Assembly (NCBI GenBank): GCA_000697475.1
Contig: JNEU01000980.1
Span: 1 to 64,000 of the forward strand
Direction: 5' to 3'
Source: Lichtheimia corymbifera B2541
Lineage: Eukaryota > Mucoromycota > Mucoromycetes > Mucorales > Lichtheimiaceae
DNA length: 64,000 nt
Shown: positions 22,552 to 34,555 of the stretch, one piece after another
Layout: the number at the start of each line of letters is the position of its first letter
How positions within the stretch are numbered: position 1 is the first letter of the stretch
Position numbers and translations under genes: made by a program
Notes under the pieces: model-generated
The model's database searches: none
The model's input: the letters and a program-made list of their open reading frames with translations, nothing else
What the model was told of the DNA's origin: nothing

Positions 22552-24682
22552 CTAGAGCTTGGCCTTGACCTTGGCAGCTGCTTCTTGCTTGACTTCTTCA
22601 CGTAAGATTTTTCGCAAAATCTTGCCTGTAGGACTCTTTGGGATTTCAGGACGGAACACAAGAGATTTGATTTGCTTGTACGAAATCACCTGTTCAGCGA
22701 TAAAGGTCTTGATGGCATAGGCAGTCTTATCATCTTGCTCCACACCAGGCTTAACAACCACATACGCACGAGGAATTTCAGTCGCCTGCTCTTCGTCATA
22801 GACACCAATCACAGCAGCATCGGCCACAAGTGGACTCTTAAGCTAATCGATGTTGTGGGTTAGTTTATTTTACACAATAGGTGTTATTCGACTTACCAGC
22901 AATGCTTCCAATTCAGCGGGTGCTACTTGGAAGCCCTTGTATTTGATAAGCTCCTTAATGCGGTCTACAATGAAAATATTGCCATCCTTGTCAATAACAG
23001 CCACATCACCAGTGTGGAAGTAGCCATCGGCATCAATGGATCGTGCGGTTTCTTCAGGACGGTTGATATAGCCCTACTCCTTTCTTGTTAGCAACCAAGG
23101 ATCATGCATGTGATCAATGTATCCATTCCATTACCTTCATAATCTGACGGCCTTTGACCCAAAGTTCGCCTCGTTCGCCAATGCCCCTTTCTACCAAATC
23201 ACTTGTCAGCATGATCCTCGTCTTAAAGAGCGAAACCTACTCACCATTGCCATCCTCATCAACAACCTTGACAAGAGTATCGGGAGCCAAGATACCCGTG
23301 GCACCTGAAAAAGATGATCAATATGACATTTATGTTAATCCAAAATACATTTCTACTTACCATCCACAATTTGGTAATCAGGTTGCATCGACGTAACTGG
23401 AGACGTCTCAGTAAGTCCATATCCTTGTTTGATACGTACTTGTGGCAAACGACGAATGACGGCACGCGTGAGATCGGCATCCAATGGTGCCGCACCAACA
23501 ACAATACTGAGAAGCGAGCTTAAATCGTATTTGGGCACTTCGGGTGACTTGGCAAGTAGCAGTAACATGGGTGGTACACAGCACGAGAATGTGATTTTCT
23601 GCTTTTGAATGGTGTTGCAAAATCCGACGAGATCAAAGCGTGGCAACAAGTACACAGGAGTACGAGTATAGAAAGGTACGTGGAGAATCAAATTAAGAGC
23701 GAACATATGGAAGCATGGCAATACACCAAGATGGCGATTCTCAGGTGTAAAGTACTTGCTTTCCATTTGGAGGAATTGATTGATATTGGCAAGGATGTTG
23801 TCATGGCTACAAAATCCGATATCCTGTCAACACATGTATATCCATACCCCGCATTAACTTACGAAGTCATAACACCTTTGCTCTTGCCTATACATGGTTA
23901 ACTGTGAGTCGGGTATAGAAAGATGGATGTATTGTTGCTTATATAATTCTTACCTGTGGTTCCCGAAGAAAAGCACAAGTAAGCCAAATCATCTGCATTT
24001 CGAGGGATTGGCTCCGCTTTGCGTTTCCCGAGAAGTACCCGATTGTATGGATGCACGTCGCCGACTGATTGATCCCCAAATACCATAAAGTGCCGCACTG
24101 ATGGTACCTGTTTTGCAGCTGCAATGGCAGTTTTGATATTCGATGGGTGCGCAATAACCACCTTGGCTTGAGTTTCCGAAAGCTGATGTACCAATTCATC
24201 CACAGTGTAATTGGGATTGGCAGGGCTTACCACACCCCCTACAAACATGATGACAAAAATATATGCATTAGCTCATCCACTCTTTATTTTCACACAAGCA
24301 CGCACGCACCCTCTTTTCAACCCCCTTACCTGCAACAAGCGTGCCAAACAATACCACAGCATAGTCAATCTACAATGGTAGTGGGACAATCAAAATCAGA
24401 TCATGCCCTGTGACACAGCTATTGTGTTATCAACCCTACCGTGTTGGGAGCATAAACAGCGAGTACATCATCTTTTTGGAAACCAAACACATCTTGGAGA
24501 CCGGCACCAAATTCAAGAGACATATCTCGAACCTCCTTGAAAGTGAGCGACTTGTTGGTCACAGCATCAATGTAACAGGGAAGATCAAGGTTGTCATTGT
24601 TGTCCTTTTGGCGAAAGAGGGTTTGAACAATACCCTCCTTGTATGGGGGGATGGAAGGAAGCTTTGAGGAAAAGACGGGCAT
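22552..24682 (-). CDS. Peroxisomal acyl-CoA / 4-coumarate-CoA ligase-like protein, copy 1
   Basis: Nine minus-strand exons: 24682-24440, 24369-24330, 24238-23954, 23887-23863, 23806-23361, 23304-23245, 23190-23135, 23073-22897, 22842-22552; 540 residues. ANL-superfamily adenylate-forming enzyme: it activates a carboxylic acid to an acyl-AMP and then to the CoA thioester. Motifs: [13 protein letters not shown] (split by an intron), [68 protein letters not shown] and [11 protein letters not shown] with the catalytic lysine. The C-terminal tripeptide AKL fits a type 1 peroxisomal targeting signal. Substrate cannot be read from sequence: aromatic, fatty or oxidised acids are all possible. It is the first of three tandem copies. 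Confidence 0.9.
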
Positions 24683-25334
24683 GAATAAAGTGCAAAGGAG
24701 TGGTGAAAAGAGAGAAAAAAGAATCTACGAATGCACTTTTTGTCATGTATCTGTATACCTTGCGTCACGTTGCACAGGGTGATTGACCTTTCACATTGCC
24801 CGTGACGCGCTCTAATACATTGATGCGGATGAGCCATGCTAAACATTGGACAACAATGGCGAGTACACACACGCTGGATCACCACAACGTAAATGATCAT
24901 TGCTATGATTTTGATGTTCTGGGTAATGATGTTAGAGAACATACTTCTCAACGTGTGTATCAGTAATCCTGTTGTCAAACCCGCCCGTCCTACACGAATT
25001 CTTGTATAAACCAGAAGACCGCGTAGCTGCTGCTCATCATTGGCTGGCTTTACTCACACAATCCCAACCTTCTTTTCGGCTGTGCGCTTTCTAATGCAGA
25101 TATGCAAACCCCACATTGTTAACTGATTTATGCATGCTAGTAATAATTTCAATCATAATATCAACATGTACACAATAATAGGTAAGCTACGCCATGCGAT
25201 AGTGTTACAAGACGTGGCTGATAGTTTTATATTATAGGTCTATCACTTTTTTAGTTGTACAGCCGCACCAGCGCGCTTGGCAGACTGGTGGAGGAGAAAG
25301 GTAGGAAACATTGCACATGGTGGTTGGTGAAGAA
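24683..25334. other. Spacer between ligase copies 1 and 2
   Basis: About 650 bases holding the copy 1 promoter and the copy 2 3' end. AT-rich in the left half; no gene seen. Confidence 0.5.
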
Positions 25335-27511
25335 TTACAGCTTGGCACGGGTAGTTTTGGCAGCCATTTCCTGTTTGACTTCCTCCTTTAGAATCTTGCG
25401 TAGAATCTTTCCTGTAGCGCTCTTTGGGATTTCATCACGGAATACCACAGACTTGATTTGCTTGAAATGAGCCACTTGCTTTGCAACAAAAGCCTGCAAT
25501 GATTCAGCAGTCTCGTTACTGGGCTCGACACCGGGTCTCAGCACAATGTATGCACGAGGGATCTCGGTGACTTCCTCTTCGTTGTACACACCAATGACAG
25601 CACAATCGGCTACTTGTGGATGTTTCAGCTATCACAACGAAATAAGCTGCATTAGCGGGATAGCAAACTTAAATAGTCAGCATCATGATTACTCACAAGC
25701 AATCCTTCCAATTCAGCGGGAGCAACCTGGAAACCTTTATACTTGATCAACTCCTTCAAACGATCCACAATGAACACGTTGCCATCCTTATCGATAATCG
25801 CCACATCACCGGTATGGAAATACCCATCACTATCGACACATTTGGCAGTCTCCTCAGGGCGATTGAGATATCCCTTTATAAAGCATATCGTTATTACTGG
25901 ATGGCATTAACACATTCATGGCTGAAACGTACCTTCATGATGTGTCGTCCTTTTGACCAGAGCTCACCACGCTCACCAACACCTAATTCTGAAATACTCA
26001 TCAATTTAGAGCGTTGATCACCCAATTCACTTGTAGGAAAGAACCTTACCTTTTCCATCCTCATCCACAATCTTGTTATAGCTGTCAGGAACCAAGATAC
26101 CAGAAGAACCTATAAAGAAGGAATCTATACGTTTAATATTCGTACCTTTCATCATCCCTTATCCCATCTTACCTGGCACAATTTGATAATCGGGTTGCAT
26201 GCAAATGACAGGAGAACTTTCAGTAAGTCCATAACCTTGCTTGATAAATAATTTTGGGAAGCGTTGCAGTACAGCATTCATGAGCTCTACTGATAAGGGA
26301 GCTGCACCTGACATGACGGCACGTAAGCTACTGAGATCGTATTTCTGTACATCAGGGTTCTTGGCCAACAACACGAGCACTGGTGGCACCACGCATCCAA
26401 ATGTGATCTTGTATTTTTGAATTGTGGTCAAAAAGTTGACCAAATCAAAGCGAGGCAAGATATGCACTGGCGTTCTCGTATAAAATGGTGAATGTATAAT
26501 GACCGTCAATGCATAGATATGGAAAAATGGCAGAATGGCGATTTGTCGATGTTCAGGCGTGAAATAAGTCTTCTCGACACTCAGGAACATGCGTACATTG
26601 GCGATAATGTTGTCATGGCTGTGGGACCGGGGAAGTTGGATGAGTAATCGAAATTGTGAAAGCGTGGGCATGCATGCTTAATAACCTACGTTGTCATAAC
26701 GCCCTTGCTCTTGCCTAATATTGTTTTCCCGAGTTTTTAGTACACAGTAACTGCATGTGCACTGCTATGTCGCCGATCCAATCCCTTTACCTGTAGTTCC
26801 TGAAGAGAAGCACAAATAGGCCAAGTCATCCGCTTTCCTTGGAACAGGCTCCGCAAGGCGAGTTCCCAATAAAGCTTGAGTATAAGGCTGGACACCATCA
26901 ATGGGGTGATCACCAAACACAAAGATGTGCTGTACTGTGCCAACTTCCTTGGCGGCTGCAACAGCGTTTTTAAAGGCCGATGAATGAACCACCATCACCT
27001 TTGCTTGCGTCTCTCGTAGTTGATGTGCAATTTCACCCGACGTGTAATTGGGATTAGCAGGGCTCACTGCTCCTCCTATCATGATTGTTGCACAGGATCA
27101 TCAGCATATGATTATCCAGAAATTTCCCTTTCCACTCACCAGCAACCAACGTGCCAAACAAGACCACCGCATAATCAATCTAGGCGAGAGAGAACAAAGT
27201 CAGCATTACGATCGTCCAATGAAAAACAAAGCACGCAACAAAGAGAATGGATGATTGAATTTACGTACCACATTGGGTGCAATGACAGCAAGCACATCAC
27301 CCTCTTGGAAACCTAGCACATCTTGTAAACCGGCACCAAATCGAAGCGACATATCCCGTACTTGAGCAAATGTAAGTGTCTTGCCGGTCAAGGCATCGAT
27401 ATAGCATGGTCGATCAAAGTCATCGTTGGCATCACGTTGTCTGAAAAGTGTTTGGACAATGCCCTCCTTGAAAGGAGGAATAGATGGAAGTGTGGATGTG
27501 AATATAGTCAT
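25335..27511 (-). CDS. Peroxisomal acyl-CoA / 4-coumarate-CoA ligase-like protein, copy 2
   Basis: Nine minus-strand exons: 27511-27269, 27179-27140, 27075-26791, 26714-26690, 26618-26173, 26109-26050, 25988-25933, 25873-25697, 25628-25335; 541 residues. Eight of the nine exons have exactly the same length as in copy 1 (243, 40, 285, 25, 446, 60, 56, 177), and the last differs by three bases, so this is a recent tandem duplicate. Motifs: [38 protein letters not shown], and [11 protein letters not shown]. It also ends in AKL, a peroxisomal signal. The residues around the substrate pocket ([29 protein letters not shown]) differ from copy 1 ([11 protein letters not shown]), hinting at altered acid preference. 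Confidence 0.9.
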
Positions 27512-28096
27512 GGTAACAAAAGGTGGTGAGAAATGATCCAGATAGATTACCTTCTTATACCAAACGCTGATCATTCCTCCTCTCCCCCGCAAACGGACAT
27601 TTCGTGGGAACTGCCTTATCAATGCGATAAGATGGGAAAGCCTCTCATCTAAGCCGATATAGCTCATTCAAATCGTGGTTGCTGCACATTCCATCCACAT
27701 GCCTTGGTCCCTATCTGAAGCTCTTTTGTACGTGAATTTCGTATACATACTACACACCAACCACTTTCCTTGGTACCTGTTTATTTATTTCACATGCCTT
27801 TTTCTGTGCCTCGGAAGTTCAGCTGATGTATCCTGAATCAAGCAGATCTTGTGCAAAAAGAGCTCGTGACCTTTTCTCCTTATTCTTTGCAGTCTAAAAA
27901 GGAAGGAAATGTCAAACCCAAAGATGCACTTTAAGTCCCAAGAGATAGTGCGTACCATTATAAGAATCAGCCAAGTAGTGGATTTCCACCATACAGTACC
28001 ACCATAGGGTAATGAACCTCCACCACTTAACACAAGGATTACCAAAGTAGAACGTGTGGTCTATGCTGTTGTTTATTATTCAATCTACTACTACTC
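27512..28096. other. Spacer between ligase copies 2 and 3
   Basis: About 585 bases with the copy 2 promoter and the copy 3 3' end. No gene seen. Confidence 0.5.
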
Positions 28097-30101
28097 TTAC
28101 AATTTGGCGCGTGCACCTTCTTGCTCTTGTTCCTCCTTGACCCATTTCTTAACTTCCCGTCGTAAGATCTTTCCACTTGGGCTCTTGGGAATAGCATCCA
28201 CAAAGCGAACACCACCACGCAAACGCTTGTATTGGGTAACATTGCTTGCTACATATTCCATCAGCTCCTTAGCCTTGGCAGGACTTGGCTTCGCATGGGG
28301 TTGCAGGACAATATAAGCTCTTGGAAGTTCTGTAGCCTGTGCCGCTTCATATACGCCCACCACACAACTGTCGGCTACATCGTTGTGCTTGATTAACAGG
28401 GCTTCAAGTTCTATGTACATCCACATAAGCATATATACTTTCCCAACACAAAATTCCTCCCTTACCTGCTGGTGCCACCTGGAAACCTTTGTATTTTACC
28501 AATTCCTTGATACGATCCACAATGTAAAACTCGCCTGTTTTCGTGTCAAACTTGCCGACATCGCCTGTGCGCATCCATCCATCCGCTGTAAATGTCTTCG
28601 CATTGGCTTCTGGATTGTTAAGGTATCCCTTCATGATAACTGGACCACGCAAAAGCACCTCGCCTTCTTGGTCATCGCCCAATTCTACGTCCAAGCAATA
28701 CCATGTAAGACCAATGAACAATCCTTATCCATCAAAACATACCATTGCCATGTTCATCGACCAACATCAACTCAGTGTTTGCAGTGAGATAACCAATCGA
28801 TCCAGCAGGGCTGACTCCCACACGTTGATAAACACATCCAGCACAAGTTTCACTTGATCCGTACCTGAGACAAAATGAGTTATTCAAATGCTTGCATGAA
28901 TCCAATGCATGTATTTTACCCTTGCTTGATAGCAGCTGGGATACGGGCTTGTACTGCTTCTACATGTTCCTTTCCCAAGGGAGCTGCACCACATCCCAAG
29001 ATACGTAATGAAGACAAATCGTACTTTGACAAGACGGGACTTTTGGCCAACTGCACAGCTGCATAAAAGAAAAGGCACATGTCAGTCATCGGGTCATTTT
29101 TCATCCACCATCCGTGTGTCTCTTACCAATGGGCGGCACGATATTAACGTTGGTCACCTTGTACTTTTCAACCAGCTGACAAAACTGCTCGATATTCCAT
29201 CTTTGCAGGATGACGATAGGGTTGGCACGATAAAAGGCTCCAAAGATAAGCGACGTGATACCAAAGATATGATAGAATGGCAAGAAACCGAGAATGACAT
29301 CGGAAGCAATGTTGGCGTTCTGGTCAAAGCTGGTGACTTGAATCATTTGGGCAATGAAGTTGTGGTGTGTGAGCATGACGCCTTTGGGAAGACCTGTTGT
29401 TCCACTTGAGAAGCAAATGAAAGCAAGGTCGTCTTTGCCATTGAGACCGTGGATAGGATGACCGACGTGGGGTTGGTTGCTGCCAAGGTCGTAAAACGAT
29501 TTGTAACCGGAAGAGGAGTCGCCAAATACAAAAATGCGTTCCTTGGGAATGTTATTCTTTGCACAAACACGTTCAAGTACAGGAAGAAGAGCAGGAATAG
29601 TAACCAATGCCTTGGCACCCGAAGTCGAAATTTGATGCTGGAATTCATCTACATATACAACGTTTAGTTTGTCAATCAAATAAATATGAGGTTTATACTT
29701 TACCTTCTGTGTAATCAGGGTTACTGCAGATGCACGTATACACAGGCATTATTATCAATATTCACTTGATCGTTTCATCATTATCATCCTTACCCTGGTG
29801 AAATGGTGCACTTGGCTGCCAGCAGCGAATAGTACAGCACACAATGGTCATATTGATTGGGTGCAAACACAGCAACGACATCGCCCTTGTTTAATCCCAC
29901 AGTATTGTTCCATCCAGAAGCTATCCGACCCGAGAGATCAAAGATTTGATTGAAAGACAACGTCTTGCCGGTCTTGCCATCAATGACAAAGGGCAAGTTA
30001 CGATCACGTTGCGTGTTGAAAGGACTATCTTGAAAGAGAAAAGTATAAAGATCGAGGTTGGGAATAGGAATAGGGTCGCATTGTGATTTGTAGATAACCA
30101 T
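28097..30101 (-). CDS. Peroxisomal acyl-CoA / 4-coumarate-CoA ligase-like protein, copy 3 (diverged)
   Basis: Seven minus-strand exons: 30101-29794, 29723-29704, 29648-29127, 29058-28920, 28864-28743, 28684-28466, 28410-28097; 547 residues. Same ANL superfamily: [44 protein letters not shown] in the A5 position, [39 protein letters not shown] and [11 protein letters not shown]. It ends in AKL. Unlike copies 1 and 2 its intron pattern is different, it has a 20-base micro-exon (29704-29723, needed to read NPDYTED), and the A5 motif is GYGSSET rather than GYGLTE, so it split from the other two long ago. Confidence 0.9.
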
Positions 30102-30830
30102 GGTTGATTGTGTAAAGAAGAGGAACAAAGAGAAAGGTTAAAAGAGGACCCCGATGTCAGCTTTTCATATCAGGTACGGAAAGATGAGCGGCGAATAACT
30201 GGTTAGTCATGCATTGGTTAAGGGAACATCTTTTTCCCCCACTTATGTCAAGGCACATAATAATGGGAAAGCGCTTTTCTTTGTTCTCTATATGTGACAC
30301 ACGCATACCGCATTCTGTTGTTGCTGGTTGTTGTGGGGAAACGAATATCATAACTTTGTCCATAACGTGAGCAGCTTTCCTCTTATCCAATAATTTTTCA
30401 TCCCGTATCATCTCCGCATCTAGATCGACCCCACAGTACTCTCACGGTTGTCTTACATTTCCCGAGCATTCGCTAGTCACTTGTAGCACCCATGGTTTCC
30501 CAATCATATCACTACCAAGATGGATGTTTAAAAAAGGGTTTTAATTTCAATTGAATGATTAGACAAAAACTTTATTCTCAAAGGAGAGAGAGAGAGAGCG
30601 AGGCTGTGTTGTGTATGTGAAAGGGCCGAGACTCTTCAGCAATTGAAGATCGAACCTGCCAAGAGAACAGTAGGGAGAGAGCAAAAGGTATAGCATTCTA
30701 CTACATCAAGCAGCATATGATAATGTGTATGTGGATGAATCGCGATTATCTGGTATAGTTATGCTATCTATATGGATACACAAAAAAAGAAATGATGATG
30801 ATATGAATGACGAAAAGGCGTTCTGGTTGA
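30102..30830. other. Intergenic, no gene seen
   Basis: About 730 bases between ligase copy 3 (promoter side) and the C2H2 gene (3' side). It contains a GA-rich run near 30583-30602. No convincing gene. Confidence 0.5.
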
Positions 30831-31499
30831 TTATACGGGGGAAGCAGTAGGGGTTGCATGGGCGACAGCAGGGGTGGATACTATCATTGGCATCATGACC
30901 ATGGATCGCTGCTGCTGCTGCTGCTGCTGGTGTTGTAGTTGGGGTTTCTTTTGAATAGGTCTTAACATGGATGGAGATGACGATGATGCCGGTGTTGTGG
31001 TAGCTGTTGTTGATGGCAAATGTTGATGAATTTTAAGATGGCGACGCATATTGCTTTGTACACTGAATCTACGACCACATCCAGGCTCCGGGCAATCAAA
31101 AGGCTTTTCTCCTGTATGCGAATAAATATGAATACGAAGCGAGGATGGTCTTGAGAATCCTTTATGACAATGTGGGCATTTGTATCTCTCAGCAGCAGAT
31201 GGATGACTTGTCGATGTGGGTGACGATGGGCTGCTACTCCTGAGTCGTTGTTGCTGCTGCTCTTCTTCGATTTGCTTGGGATGCATCATATCTTTGGCAG
31301 CAGTTGGTGTTGAAATAGCACGACGATGTTGTTGTTGCTGTTGCTGTTGCTGTGTTGTTGAAGAAGGACGATGGATTGTCAATGGTGGTAAATAAGGAAA
31401 AGAACAAGACCGCGCATGTCGACTAATGGGTCGTCGTGGATGCTGATAAGGAATTTCGCCGAGAACACACTTGAGTGAAGGAAGTTGTGGTTTTTCCAT
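30831..31499 (-). CDS. C2H2 zinc-finger transcription factor (two fingers)
   Basis: Single exon, 222 residues. Two adjacent classical fingers at about residues 106-160: YKCPHCHKGFSRPSSLRIH then HTGEKPFDCPEPGCGRRF with SVQSNMRRHLKIH, joined by a TGEKPF linker, which argues for sequence-specific DNA binding. The rest is low-complexity: Gln runs (about 52-60, 75-80 and near the C-terminus), Ser/Thr/Pro-rich linkers. Two-finger proteins of this form (finger 2 with SVQSNMRRH) are abundant in mucoralean fungi; no target is known. Confidence 0.88.
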   Translation of the reverse strand: MEKPQLPSLKCVLGEIPYQHPRRPISRHARSCSFPYLPPLTIHRPSSTTQQQQQQQQHRRAISTPTAAKDMMHPKQIEEEQQQQRLRSSSPSSPTSTSHPSAAERYKCPHCHKGFSRPSSLRIHIYSHTGEKPFDCPEPGCGRRFSVQSNMRRHLKIHQHLPSTTATTTPASSSSPSMLRPIQKKPQLQHQQQQQQQRSMVMMPMIVSTPAVAHATPTASPV

Positions 31500-31944
31500 T
31501 GTATTGTATTGTTGAATGACAATAAAAAGAGAGATAGTAAATTGGCTACCGATCCGATTTTCCTGGTGGGTTTATATATAAATGTTGATGATGGAAAATA
31601 GGAGAGACAGTTTTACCTTGCATGTAGGAAAAAGCTGGTTTTGGGTCAGCTGAGTAACCTACGACTGCGCCGATCACGAAGATATGCCGATCGGTTCCAT
31701 TTAGTCGAAAGCAAACGCCCCTGACTGCCAATTAATTAGGGATGGTCTGGCTGATGTGCACACGCCGATCATTGCCGATCCAACCATTTTACAATGCTCT
31801 TCATGCATGTGATTTGTATCCAGACACTTCACACCGACCCTTTATTTCTTTCTAAAACCTTCTTGCAACCAAAAGGGGAAGTAATGGGCATGATGGATTT
31901 TGAGTATATGAAGGCGATATGTGTCAAAGGTGGTCGTACCGATT
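31500..31944. other. Intergenic, no gene seen
   Basis: About 445 bases between the C2H2 gene promoter side and the PITH gene 3' end. Several GCCGATC-like words recur (31677, 31687, 31768, 31778); their meaning is unknown. Confidence 0.4.
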
Positions 31945-33171
31945 TTATTGAATAGAAAAGTTCATCTTGTTTTCTCCAGAAGGTGTCTTGTGATCTGCAG
32001 GGTTTGCACTGGCCTCGTATACTACATTCATAATTAAAGCGATGCCGATCCTTTTTCCACTCCCGTCCTTACTAACCTGTTATGATTGGATCGCGTTTGA
32101 TCTATCATCCCGCATATTTTTACTCCATAAGTACCAAGATAGAACGACACATGTCCTAATCCACCTTTTCTTACCTCTGACCATTCGCCTTTAAAACCAA
32201 TGAATCGTATGATGCTTGTATCATTTCCAAAATTATCGGGAAAGAAGAGCGTGATGTTGCGTACGTTGGTAAACTTGGTGATTCTGTGTATTACGTCAAA
32301 AGAAAAAAGTGTCAAAGACCTATGGCTTTCAATGCATTCCCTTCCTTCATAACCCTTTTCTCCCTTGACCTCCCCCTTTCCCCTTGTTGTATCGAAGTTG
32401 TTGCGATGCGCCTTGTTCTTTTTCCATCCTCCCATGCTCTCAATGTACTCCCACTCTAACCTTGTTGCGTATTCAACCACGTCATCGGATCCTTCCACGA
32501 GTTCCCACGTTTGTACAGGAGTATAGCTTTCCACAACGTCAAAGTCAACGTCGTCTCGATTGATGAATCTATCAAATAGTTTCATGTCAGCTTTCCAATG
32601 ATCGACCCTTTTCGACAATCCTTCTCCTTTTCCTCGTATGTAAGGGATAACCCACATCTCCTGGTTGTAACTTTCCCCCGCCATATCAAGTCCCATGTCC
32701 TCTTTTCCTCTCCTTTCTTCTTACACTTTGACTGATGAAGGTGCAGCATCTGTTCGATCGGTTCGAAGACAAATGGATCGTAACTTGACAGTACCCGTGA
32801 ACCTTGATGATGGATGTATCAATCACAAGAAAGAATGAGTGGCGGTATGAATGCATGATCACCAATACAAAACACTCACGGCACAAAAACAATCAACTGC
32901 TCGTCAGCATCGCTTTCGAGAAACTATTGTATATTTCATTGATAAGCTTAAGGCTAATATCAGATATCATCCCATAGTACCCACGTGCCTTGGTATTATC
33001 CAGTCGTTCATTCCAAGGTTTAATAACAGCCTTGCCCATTCCAGGTTCGGCTTCGTTCATGCAACGCACATTGTCACGGTCGATCCGAGAGTATAATAGA
33101 AACTGGTCACCAGCACCTGGAAGGTCGTCGTGATCGTGATCGCAGTGTTCGTCGTGGCAGTGATGACTCAT
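31945..33171 (-). CDS. PITH domain protein, PITHD1 type
   Basis: Seven minus-strand exons: 33171-32989, 32923-32880, 32802-32725, 32568-32461, 32283-32175, 32101-32077, 32021-31945; 207 residues. The protein is a stand-alone PITH domain, the module that in TXNL1 binds the 26S proteasome lid. Markers: a His/Asp/Cys-rich start (MSHHCHDEHCDHDHDD) as in PITHD1, then IDRDNVRCMNEAEPGMGKAV, KPWNERLDNTKFLESDADEQ, FTGTVKLRSICLR, ITKFTNVRNITLFF, IGFKGEWSE and the ending YEASANPADHK. The first intron (32924-32988) needs a GC donor (AAG before GCACGT) to give the conserved TKFLES junction. The 25-base exon 32077-32101 is supported by frame and by the conserved IKRDPIIT reading. Confidence 0.9.
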
Positions 33172-34555
33172 TTGTATAAGGCTTTTGGTTTGAAAATACG
33201 AAGCTAGAGGAGCAACATGATGCAATTTTCAATGTCCGGAATCCACGATTCAAGCAGCTCTTGGGCTCGTGATGCAGATGTTGGTCTAGCCGTACAGCAT
33301 TGGATCTATCAATACATACTATGTAGTAAACCAAACACAGAAAGAAGTAGCATTTCATTAAATGAATACGGTGATTATATCAATGTCCTTGGCATCACTA
33401 GAAAGCGTCCTAGAAGAGAATACCTCTTTATTTGTTCGTGCTTTGTACTTACATTGTTTCATTGTTCTCCAACTTTTCCATGGGCTTCCTTGTTTCTCGT
33501 GTTCACTTGTATCCCTCTTGACGTGTACCTCGCTAGATGTGCAATCCTTATAGCATGAAAGCAAAAGGTGGTGTTATGGTTTATCATTGAGTCATACCCA
33601 AAAGAGCCCAGTGGATGTGATGGTGTTGTTCATGTCTAATTGGCAGCTGTCAGAGAGAAATGGGGTCAGTTGTCAATGTTCTCACTTCTATCATTTGTAG
33701 TCATATGCATCATAAAACAGATATATGGCTTTATATGCATAGACAATAACATTGCACATAGGCTCCTGACATATGCGTCCCAACACTTTTCTTAGCTCAT
33801 GAATCGAGTTATCAATGCATCATCCTCATTAGACAGGAATAACCGCATACACCGTGCACAATAAAAGGCTGTTCTTGTTACCCCCATATATATTAACACA
33901 AACACGCCTCTCTGCACCTTTGGCTCTATCAGGATCTAGTTACTTGACAATGAACAAGGGCCACTTTTCATATAGCATCATCCTTGCAACATACGGAAAA
34001 GAGCAACTCAAAACCTGTACTATCAAACGTGGGCCCTTTACTAGAACAAAGTTGCTCGGCACAACTGAAAGCGTCCTGTAATTGTATTTGGCATATTATC
34101 AATAAAAGGCTTGCATATTATCGGTCAAGACGAGGAGCGACCACTTTCCTCTTTGGTGTATCCTCCTCTGCCGCTTTCGACTGCATAAAGAGCTACTGTG
34201 GGATACATAGAATTTCATTTTAGAGTATTCATGGTGCTCATAACCTATTTCCGAAAGCTGCTTGGAGAAAGAGGTTACAGCTAGCCAACAACACACATCA
34301 TAAAGATGATAAGCTTTTCGTTTAACGAGCATATAGCGGTACAATGCGATTACAAGCAATAGGTGATAACCCAATCTGCATATTATTTCCTTCCTGTAGG
34401 CAAACAAGGGAAACTAAAGTACAAAGGGTCATTGTTCTATCCAATATAAAGACTATTCTAGCAGGTGCATTGTTCATGCGGATGTAGGGGATTTAAATCT
34501 GCTGTCGAGGAGAGGAGTAGAAAACTTGTTTCTCTTGATCACACGCACATCCATC
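33172..34555. other. Intergenic region with a relict repeat
   Basis: About 1.38 kb between divergent PITH and FIS1 genes. It contains a decayed copy of the left-end foldback unit (33898-34079, listed separately). No gene seen. Confidence 0.5.
33898..34079 (-). repeat. Relict copy of the left-end foldback unit
   Basis: The order of words matches the minus-oriented unit at 870-1070 and 1905-2090: CTCTATCAGGATCTAGTTAC, ACAATGAACAAGGGCCACTT, CATATAGCATCAT, then ACTATCAAACGTGGGCCCTT, ACAAAGTTGCTCGG. It is clearly diverged and lacks the partner arm, so it looks like an old solo insertion. Confidence 0.7.

Noticed and set aside
22552..30101. Ligase array as a luciferase or non-ribosomal peptide cluster
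   Set aside because: The enzymes lack carrier or condensation domains and no pathway partner adjoins; stand-alone peroxisomal CoA ligases explain them.
33362..33558. Short overlapping open frames downstream of the PITH promoter
   Set aside because: No coding character or family; likely chance in AT-rich sequence.
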